NCBI GenBank assembly: GCA_018398815.1
Contig: CM031596.1
Location: 74,362,286 to 74,426,285 of the forward strand
DNA from: Conus ventricosus
Taxonomy: Eukaryota > Mollusca > Gastropoda > Neogastropoda > Conidae
DNA: 64,000 nucleotides
Direction: 5' to 3'
Shown one piece after another: positions 57,001 to 64,000 of this stretch. Numbering within the stretch: the first letter of the stretch is position 1; each line of letters starts with the position of its first letter. A program made the position numbers and the translations under genes. Below the pieces are notes generated by a model, which had not been told where the DNA came from, made no database searches, and saw nothing but the letters and a program-made list of their open reading frames with translations.

Positions 57001-58619
57001 GCTGCACTTGTCAGGCCATTCTCTACAAAGTCTACGTTACCTTGGTAACAGTGCTGAGGTACACACACGGACAGATGCTGAAGACAAGATGCTGTTTGAA
57101 AGATGGAAGGTATGGAAGTGTGCCAGCAATTGCATGAATAGAGAAGTAAGAAAATCATTCAGGTTGATCAGATAACAGTGCTGAGTTTGTGGGCAGAGAC
57201 TGATGACAAGAAACTATCAGAGGCATGAAAATATGGTGCTGTCTGCTGTTATGCAGAAATCAGGAACTTTTATTTAGAGCTTTCACTGTTGTCAAGAAAT
57301 CCTTCATGTTTGATATATTGCTATCAGTTATTTTTGAAGTACTGAATTTTTTAAAAAGTCAGAAAGAGAAGTATAAAGAAATGTAAAGCATGTATTTCCT
57401 CTCATCAAAGTAAAACATAACAAAACAACAGATACGCACAGACAGTGTACTTGTCATGTTCCTTCTGAACATTGACCAGTGAAGTATGAGTCAGACAGCC
57501 TCCTTTGGAGACCAATGAGTCTGGTTGTCCATTTTCAGAACACTCGTGCCAGACAGCAGTCCACATCAGAGGATCCTTTTTTTTTTTTGGAAAGATGACT
57601 TTATACTCACTCTTTTTATACATGACAAATGGGGGGAGCTCGAGGTCCATATGTTTTTTGAAGAGTTTTGAAAGTTTGGGAAAACAGGTTGAATTTCGGC
57701 TGTCCTCCAGTCCGTATACTGCGGGGTGATCTTAGGAAAATTGGACTTGAAATGTGTTGTATATGTCTTGTATGTGTGTTGTATATGGCCTGCCTATTGG
57801 CCATTGGTCAACAGGTTATATGCTGACCTGTCATTGCAGGCAGGGAGAGTCAGGGGAAGGAAAGGGGAGGAGGGTAAAATGTTTTTACTTGGGTATTCAT
57901 GTTACCAGCAGTCATCTCTACAGAAAAAGATAGCATCCTGAAGGCTGAATGACACCCCTCTCCTCACAACCTATCTTCCTCTGCTCCTAAACAGAGTCTT
58001 TGGAGCTGAACCACAACAATGCCACTTTCACTTCTTTGAACCACCCTGCCAAGACCTCCTTCCCCTTCTCCCCTTTCGTGAGCCAAAAAAAAGAAAAATC
58101 GAGAAACAAGTAAATAGAATGATAGGATATAACATATATTATGATGACTATTGTTCTGTTAGGTTATTTCTGTGAAAAATCAAAGCGATGAATAAAAAAG
58201 GAAAGGTGATGATTTTAGATGGAATACTGTTACCGGGAAATATAAATGAACACTCAGAATTTTAGATATAGTGGTGTGTACATGTGTGGGTGGACAAGTT
58301 TTGCATGCACGTGTATGCATATATGTGTGAGTATACATATGTGTGTGTGTGTGTGCGTGTTGCGTGTGTGTGTGCGTGTGCATGTGTGCGTGTATGTGAG
58401 GGCATATGCATGTATGTCTGTGTGTGTTTTGGGGGCATGTGTATGTGTATATGTGCAGAATGCTCTTGCTGTACTTGGCATCCCTGTTTGGGATGTATTG
58501 CGCATCTTGGCAGCAGTGTTGTTGCTTGGCAACATTCACTTTGAGGATACTGCTGGGCTGGAACTGGAATTGGTTGGGAATAATGGTCAGTGATGTGCAT
58601 GCGTGCCAGCAAGCATGGC

Positions 58620-58685
<66 letters not shown>

Positions 58686-61600
58686 ATGGAAAATGGGTTG
58701 AGTTTGTTTAAGTGTGTGTGTTAGTTTAAAAAATGTTATTCTAGACAGTTACAAGTCCTTTTTGTCAACAAAATTGCAGGGGTGGACAAAAAGAAAACTT
58801 CTGCAAGTCAGATCTAGGTGCATGTTGAATGGATGTGTCTGGTGTACTGCTGAAGTGCTAGTAGGTACCTCAAGGGTCCTGGACATGGAACTGGGAGGAG
58901 TTTGATCTCTAGATTCACAGTATGCCATTTTACCTTGTGTAAATGTCCTGGTATTAGTGAACCAATCCCCAGCTATAGGTAAATATCCTACTGCTTAAGG
59001 GGACGCTTCAGGAGAGAAAAGGCTATGGGAGTAAATCCAGAGAAAAAAATCCTGAGTGGAGTCCCCAAGAAGATTCACTGACAAAATGCTCTTTCCATTA
59101 ACTTATGTAGTCCATTTTGTCAAAATGCTTTATATTTCCATCAACTGATACAGTCCAGTTATCAAAACACTGATTCAGTGATAGATTTCAGCCAGCTTTG
59201 TCAAGCAGATAAATGAGAGATTTCAACCGCTCTTGTGAGTCAGGTAAGTCTTTCTGAAGTATCAAAGAACCAGTTGCAACAGTCCTGCTTTCAGAGTGAT
59301 GTCAGTTTTGATTTCTCTGCCATATCTACAGCTCTGGTAAGTTCATGTTTAAGTCTCTGATGGATGTGAATTCTCAGTGACTGGTTTGGAAAGACAAAGG
59401 GGCTGCCAGCACTCCAAATAGACTATTTCATCACTCTGCTTATGCTACTAAGCAGTTATTCTCAATAACAAGCAAAGCTGGTGGTTACCTGCATGTACTG
59501 AATTAGAAGAGGCACCACTAAGAATGACCATAGTGACTTTACACTAGTGCAAAATCTCCCGTAGTGGGAATCCTAGCAGGGAGAGCTTAGTATGGCTATG
59601 CATTAGGGTCATTTCAAGTTTTTCTTCTGAAATGTCAACCAACATGCTTCGTCTCGGACTAGACCACTTGGGTTTAAAGGGACCACATTTTTTTTTTGCT
59701 AACATTATTTGGAAGATGTCCAATCAGAATGTAACTGTAGGTTTGAAGGATGCAAGATGTGTAGCATTGGAATGTCACAGCGCTGAAAGCGGGTGATGGA
59801 CAGAATTGAAAAAAAAGGTTGTTGACTACAAAAGCCCCTGGATGATTCTATGCATTGCAGAGATAAAAGCATGGCAGCTTTGGGGTTTGAGGTGTGCCCT
59901 GAAAGGGGGGGCTCACCCAAACCCAGAGCCCCCCATGGCAGCTGTGTAAACCCCATTACTGATGCCAGTCGGCATTTTGAGTAGGGTGATAAACATGTAT
60001 TTCAAAATAGTCAGTCAATATCACCCCGTCATCTTTCATTTTTCAAGATAAACCTGATTTTGGGTGGTTTCTCTTTGTTGATAATCTTTTCAAGCAGAAT
60101 GGAAGATACTAAACAATTGCTTCTAGAATTGCTGCAGAAGGTCCCTTCCTTAAGTTTTGCCCGGGGCAGAAGAATTCTTCCAAGAGAATCAAAGGTGGGT
60201 TGACCCTTTGGGCATGTGCCTTGTCCACTTCTGGTGCTTTGCAGGGGGCATACTTTTTACGTGGAGTTTTGGGGAGTGATATATTTAGTATCCTTTTTTC
60301 TTGTTGCTACTTTTCTCGGGCCTGGGCCGTTGTTGTTGCTCCTCTCTGACTTTGGTTCAGTCTCCCACCACTATCAATATGTTTTTTGAAGGTGTTTAGT
60401 TAAGAACCTCCTACAGCTGATTGTAAAATTTCTTATTATGACCATCCTCTTAGACTGATGTTGGAGTATGAGGTCGCATGATGATAACAATCATTGAAGG
60501 GCGTGCCTTTAGTCAGATGGTGATAAGCTGACTGGAGACTGGACAGCAACCCATCACACCGTTCACTGTATTCTGGTGAACAAGGAAGCCAGTACCAAAC
60601 TAACTGCTGTCCTCTCTGGCTTTAAAGTAGACCCTATGGCATCCCCAGCATGTTCCAGAGATAAGTGCCCATTTTGAGGGTGATTTCTTTCAGTTTTCGA
60701 GAGACGTTAAATGTTCTAAGTTCTTATAGTGTGTCTGCAATGCCTTGTGAATCAGAAGAAATATTTAGACCTCTGGGGCCCTGGTGTGCATCTAGTGGCA
60801 GCGTTTGTTGACCTGAGTGACATTCAGTACAGTCATAGATTTGATTGCGTTCCTTTCATATGGTGATTTATGGGCATGTTACTATTTGGTGGAACCCAAT
60901 CCTCTCCAAATCAGATAATTTGATTGCGTTCCTTTCATATGGTGATTTATGGGCATGTTACTATTTGGTGGAACCCAATCCTCTCCAAATCAGATAATTT
61001 GTTTGGTTTGCTTCCCACATGCAACAGGTAGTACAGGGTAACATGCTATCAATAGCAAAGGAGTAATTTCTCTGACCGGACTGTAGCTTTGATTGTTAAA
61101 TCTTTCCTTTAACAAGAAATTTTAAAGTGCAGCAAGACAGAATGATATGCAGAGATGCATGTAAGGCATCAGTAGATCTAGAAGTTTATTCCTTTCTTCC
61201 TTTCCTATTCCCAGCAAGGTTCTGAGAAGGCAAACAAGAGAAGAAAGCGTCATCCTAATCACTCTTCTCCCCTAGCCCCAACTCACCTCACTGGCCAACA
61301 CTGCGCAGGTTTTGGGATCTTCAGCTGTGTCTTCTGAGAGTCAGCCTAAGCCCCAGAGCTCACCTTCAACATGCAGACCCAATGGTGCTAGGCCTTCATG
61401 CTTTGTTTCTGTGGGGGATTTGTCTGCTCTAGGAGCTGCATCTGAAGTCACAGATATGGTCTGCTTGGCCAGGCATCTGGGACGTCCATTGTTCTCATTT
61501 GAAATTCTGACGGCTGTCCTGGTTATGGGGACCATTCGTTTTGACTCCAGAAGCCCTCCTAAAATTGAGTTAATCAACTTTCTTCCTCCCCAGGGCTCTC

Positions 61601-63380
61601 AGCATCTGCAGTGCTGGTCAATAAGGCTGTGATCACTTCACCTGTGGTCAGTTTGGACTGTCCCAGCTCAGATAACCCAATCTTGACGGTCATGCTGCAG
61701 GAAAATGCATTACAGGAAACAAAGGTGCCTCACTGGCTCCTCCTTTAGAACTGTTTAGAGCTTGTGCTGCCTCAGGTAGTCTTCATCCACCCTGTATGGG
61801 AGGCTTCCTTAAAGTGGTTGTTCTTCAGGAACCTTTCTCTCATTTCCGTTGCTTTGGGTAGTAGCTGTAGCAAGTCAAAAGACAGTGTATTTGAACTGGA
61901 TGACTCAGTGCTTCTCAACCTCCTTTGTGACTTCTCCACTAAGTATCAGCACTGGAGCACATGCATGTGTGGATATCTGCGGTATTGATAACACTCATAG
62001 ATGAAAAATTCAACTGTGTTAACCTTTATAGCCTCTTTAAGCAATAAAACTCAGTGACTTTGGTATACTGTCACAGACAACAGCACATGAATGCATAGAA
62101 ATTCAACCACAGCTTATTATCTTTTACTCTACTGTTCCTAAAACATACAGGTCATGATAATGAGACTATAAACCAAGGTTCCATGTGTGAACGCACGTAC
62201 GCATAACATTTTGCACACATGTAAAATCCCATCACCAACTATCGGAAGAGTGGGCCAGTTTGGCCGTTGGTATGGATGATGCGTTACACATAGCATGCAC
62301 CCTGCCTGAGAAATGGAAAGAATGAAGGAAGTAAGGAAATTGAGTGAACAATATTGACTGGATGACAGGGGAAAACGACTGAATGAAGCGCCAGCTGGCA
62401 GCTCTTCAGTCGGCACTACCCAGGTAGGCAGCCTGTTGTGTAAATGAGTGTTGATTGTAAAGCTCTTAGAGCTTGGTCTCTAGCCAAGAATAGGCGCTAT
62501 ATAAGTATTCACTATTATTATTATATTTGTTTAAGAAAAAGGACAGTCCCTCCTTTGGAGACTCAAATACATTTCGCGTGTGTGTTTTTGAATTGGCCTG
62601 CAATTTTCAGGCATTTTTGAGAGCGACTACAGCAGGCTGCATTATGAAGTACAGCACCAATGAACGCTTAGCCCATACTTCTATCGAGATTCATTGCTTG
62701 ATTCAGTATTCTTAAGCTGACACTTCGCATGATGGTCTATCTGAAGGTCAGTTCACTGCTAACAGTTGACTCTGGCTCGAAATTTTGCAGTCATGTTGAC
62801 TTGCCATTGAACCTGAATGACTCAACTGAAACAGCATCAATGATGAAAAATTCTTTGAATTTGAATATGCAACATGTCATAGCTTAAAATGGGGTGCAAA
62901 ATGCTCTGAATTATTTTGTATTCTTGTGTACACATTGTGTACTAGTGTATGGATGATTCTCTTTTTCACTCTGCTTTTAACATGCTTTTCTAGGTGTGTG
63001 TCCTATCCAGCTGATAGTTTTAACACAATATGAAATATGTATGTTTTTATCCAGCTGATATTTATCTGATGAAATCTATCATGTATAAGCGGTGGCCTGC
63101 CTAGGCTAATGCTAGCGCATAAAAATCTGCCAGTATAAACTACAGCCTTTGTAGGTCAAGAGATCCATGCCTGTAGCACATCAAAGGTCTTCTGTCAACT
63201 GTAAGCAATGTTCCTGTCCAGGCCAATGCCAGTCTGGACGGCCTTGCACGTGCACTGTACTACCGAATGGTAGGCTCCATTGTGCGGAGAATCAACAGCT
63301 CAAAACGCTGCAAGCTCTCACTGTACCCACAGCACCGAAAGTCAGGAGTCAAGAAGCAGTCAACATCAATTTGAACAATG
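49722..63380 (+). CDS. Unconventional myosin motor domain (partial gene, 8 clear exons)
   Basis: An actin-based motor ATPase. Exons: 49722-49813, 51607-51773, 53822-53995, 54394-54468, 56444-56528, 56997-57109, 58459-58585, 63222-63380, with matching GT-AG sites and phases (0,2,0,0,1,0,1) up to exon seven. Order of features: 'DDMTFL' entry, 'LIGPHLICINP', P-loop GESGSGKT, switch-I region, 'YRTRIHCLFIDQ', 'ERNYHIFYYMLAGLS', 'VLRILAAVLLLGNIHF', and 'LARALYYRMVGSIVRRI'. The switch-I region reads 'SNPDSSCMG' rather than NxNSSRFGK, so the conserved Arg is missing. The set resembles a divergent unconventional class; a Dachs/class XX-like identity is a guess. The N-terminus and the rest of the motor, neck and tail lie outside or were not found. 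Confidence 0.9.
49814..51606 (+). other. Myosin intron
   Basis: T-rich, with loose repeats of the form 'ttgctcagaca...catgttcca' between 50150 and 50560 (a diverged tandem of about 100 bases) and a 'tagagagcagggact' pair near 50777 and 50805. No separate gene. Confidence 0.6.
51607..51773 (+). CDS. Myosin exon b
   Basis: Acceptor TTCTGTGCAG, donor GTCAG|GTATTG (phase 2). Encodes 'LIGPHLICINPCDRRSRPPH' and, at the end, 'QSQVILV' leading into the P-loop. The usual tyrosine-rich 'Y...PPHIFAIAD' part is strongly diverged. Confidence 0.88.
51774..53821 (+). other. Myosin intron containing a long retroposon
   Basis: Apart from the element at 52750-53619 and its 16-bp target duplication, the intron shows no gene or further repeat that I recognise. 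Confidence 0.6.
52750..53619 (-). mobile_element. 870-bp tRNA-headed retroposon, copy 1
   Basis: Flanked by a perfect 16-bp target duplication TTCTATTTATTTATTT (52734-52749 and 53620-53635). On the minus strand it begins with a tRNA-like head (GTGGCGAAGTGGTTAACG A-box side, B-box GGTTCGAATCC), continues through ~750 bases without a long gene and ends in an A-rich tail (seen as T at 52750-52783). A diverged inverted copy lies at 55331-56275. The far half contains 'gaggagacactgcactg' and is GC-rich. SINEs are usually under ~600 bp, so this is long. Confidence 0.85.
53822..53995 (+). CDS. Myosin exon c (P-loop, switch I start), one-base frameshift
   Basis: Acceptor GTATTCAG; the joined codon is Ser and the ATP-binding loop GESGSGKT follows at once. 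'TNAFKGLSAAIT' is in frame, and then one base is missing near 53939, after which 'FMSAARPSNPDSSCM' reads in another frame to the donor ATG|GTAAAT. The frame offset equals one missing base, most likely a consensus error. Confidence 0.88.
54061..54245. repeat. GT and G-run microsatellites in a myosin intron
   Basis: (GT)n leads into a run of 20 G (54067-54086), then a second run of 16 G (54142-54157), then GT repeats to about 54220. Confidence 0.9.
54394..54468 (+). CDS. Myosin exon d
   Basis: Acceptor GACGTTGCAG, donor CAG|GTAAGT, 25 codons, phase 0 at both ends. Encodes GMYLENLTSDCVIYRTRIHC then LFIDQ, the strand after switch I. Confidence 0.9.
55331..56275 (+). mobile_element. Long tRNA-headed retroposon, copy 2
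   Basis: The same element as 52750-53619 in the opposite orientation and much more diverged. The head is decayed (B-box GGTTTGATTTCC). Shared stretches include 'agtacagccc', 'gaaatccat', 'ggagacactgcattg' reversed or direct, and 'gttcagtgg'. It ends in an A/G-rich tail at 56222-56275. Age differs clearly from copy 1. Confidence 0.75.
56444..56528 (+). CDS. Myosin exon e
   Basis: Acceptor GATTTCAG, donor AGAG|GTATGT (phase 1). Encodes 'LGERNYHIFYYMLAGLSAEE', the hallmark 'ERNYHIFY' segment. Confidence 0.92.
56997..57109 (+). CDS. Myosin exon f
   Basis: Acceptor ATATTTCAG, donor AAG|GTATGG (phase 0). Encodes 'KLHLSGHSLQSLRYLGN' and an acidic stretch ending 'MLFERWK'. Confidence 0.88.
57110..58458 (+). 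other. Myosin intron with TG-rich end
   Basis: No gene. TG/TATG-rich sequence from 58270 to 58450 abuts the exon g acceptor. Confidence 0.65.
58459..58585 (+). CDS. Myosin exon g
   Basis: Acceptor ATATGTGCAG after a TG-rich intron, donor AATG|GTCAGT (phase 1). Encodes 'GIPVWDVLRILAAVLLLGN' then 'IHFEDTAGLELELVGNN', the conserved helix before the converter-side segments. Confidence 0.92.
60840..60997. repeat. 79-bp perfect tandem duplication
   Basis: 60840-60918 and 60919-60997 are identical, each running from 'tttgattgcgttcctttc' to 'caaatcagataa'. Perfect identity means recent origin or an assembly repeat. Confidence 0.92.
61433..61521 (+). CDS. Candidate additional myosin exon
   Basis: A TCTGCTCTAG acceptor opens an 89-base segment whose phase fits exon g (1) and, if spliced at CTG|GTTATG, the start of the 63222 exon (0). 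It encodes 'SEVTDMVCLARHLGRPLFSF', which loosely fits the expected 'LLG...L...LT' stretch. The frame is also open well upstream, and the expected following 'TR...RG' residues are missing, so this may be chance. Confidence 0.25.
62155..62525 (+). mobile_element. SINE, 5'-truncated; unoccupied site for Polinton 1
   Basis: Same family as the split SINE at 24778-24463/7509-7285: shared 'tttggccgttggtatggatg', 'gaaatggaaagaatgaagg', 'ctacccaggtaggcagc' and an ATT-rich end near 62512-62525. The tRNA head is missing. At 62321-62332 it shows the uninterrupted version of the site into which Polinton 1 inserted. Confidence 0.85.
63222..63380 (+). CDS. Myosin exon h, possible one-base frameshift
   Basis: Acceptor TTCCTGTCCAG, donor AATG|GTAAGT. 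Encodes 'ANASLDGLARALYYRMVGSI' then 'VRRINSSK', a good match to the segment after the loop-1 region in divergent myosins. This frame meets a TGA near the end; one missing A in the AAAA near 63301 would give an open frame through the donor. At least one exon between 58585 and 63222 seems unseen. Confidence 0.82.
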
Positions 63381-64000
63381 GTAAGTTAGGATCCTGTTGC
63401 TGTTCTTTTTTTTATGATGGCAGATGGCATGATATATTGAATGTCAGTGACATGAAAATGTAGTGTAAAGAAGTACTGTGCACTTAAAAAGTTTTGCGAC
63501 AGTAATAACTCCTCTTGAAAAAGAGAAGGGAATATACAAACAGTGAAAGATGAAACGGGAATAATTTTTAAACCCCCTTTATTGCCATACCCGTTTTCCA
63601 AAGAGATTTTAAGTACATGACTGTATAATTAAACTTCTTTATTCTGCTTCCCCATTATGATTCTTTTCCTGCTGTGACCAGCACTGACATCTATTAAAAA
63701 TAGAATAAGATATTCCAAATGACATAAACATTTGGAATAGCTATTCTTTCTTATTCTGCCTTGTTCCAAGTTGTTTTTGGGTTTGTGCACAACACCAACG
63801 GTCAGCCTGAATATGTATTCTACTTTCACTTTGTTTTATGCATGCAAAAATGTTTACATACTCAGCACTCAGTAGCAAAGTAGGGGTTTTTTGTCGTTTT
63901 CTGTGGCCAATTCTTGAGTGAGCATAATCATTTCTTGAGTGAGCATAATCATTTCGGTGCAAGCAGTAAACAGTATTCCTTTTAGTAGTGTCAGGTCAGA
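63381..64000 (+). other. Myosin intron at the window edge
   Basis: AT-rich. A 21-bp unit 'tcttgagtgagcataatcatt' is duplicated near 63912-63954. No exon seen. Confidence 0.55.

Larger units (their letters stand above)
58586..63221 (+). other. Long myosin intron or introns
   Basis: Holds (TG)n at 58621-58680, a 79-bp perfect tandem duplication at 60840-60997, the candidate exon at 61433 and a SINE near 62155-62525. At least one expected motor exon should lie here but was not found. Confidence 0.6.

Overview
The window is animal nuclear DNA, most likely from a mollusc and possibly a gastropod. I infer this from split genes with GT-AG introns, dense dinucleotide repeats, tRNA-headed SINEs, LINEs with a PHD-finger ORF1, and several Polinton/Maverick copies. 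It contains no prokaryotic operon, rRNA or CRISPR. The only host gene I can support is an unconventional myosin on the plus strand (at least eight exons, 49.7-63.4 kb, open at both ends). Nearly everything left of 48.5 kb is nested mobile DNA.

Layout. 1-5.5 kb: gene-poor sequence running into a low-quality stretch and a 100-N gap. 7.51-24.46 kb: one complete Polinton (16.95 kb) with 179-bp terminal inverted repeats, inserted in a tRNA-headed SINE whose halves survive on both sides. Its left arm encodes a packaging ATPase and two probable structural genes on the minus strand. Its right arm encodes a protein-primed DNA polymerase B on the plus strand. About 14 kb of its interior (9.7-23.9 kb) is a homopolymer-inflated consensus and mostly unreadable. 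25.3-27.5 kb: a 5'-truncated LINE split by a 311-bp SINE and a 155-bp foldback element. 28.0-31.9 kb: a 1000-N gap and the right arm of a second Polinton ending inside a minus-strand LINE (31.9-33.9 kb).

33.9-42.2 kb: a third Polinton remnant, its polB gene read on the minus strand. That gene holds three separate insertions (451 bp, 2,190 bp and 1,394 bp), each with identifiable target duplications; the 2.19-kb insertion carries a THAP-domain gene. 42.6-46.5 kb: two MITE-like elements, a LINE 3' tail and an intact 247-codon gene of unknown function. 46.5-48.3 kb: a ~138-bp satellite split by a LINE with an RNase H domain. 49.6-64 kb: the myosin gene. Its introns hold two inverted copies of an ~870-bp tRNA-headed retroposon, one with a perfect 16-bp target duplication, and a further SINE that serves as the unoccupied-site reference for the first Polinton.

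Many frames are broken by single-base changes in homopolymers, in both the Polinton ATPase and the myosin, which points to consensus error as much as to decay. The most unusual items are the layered insertions in polB, the THAP element, the foldback element with a telomere-like core, the long SINE-like family, the Polinton tip hairpins, and the unknown 247-aa gene.
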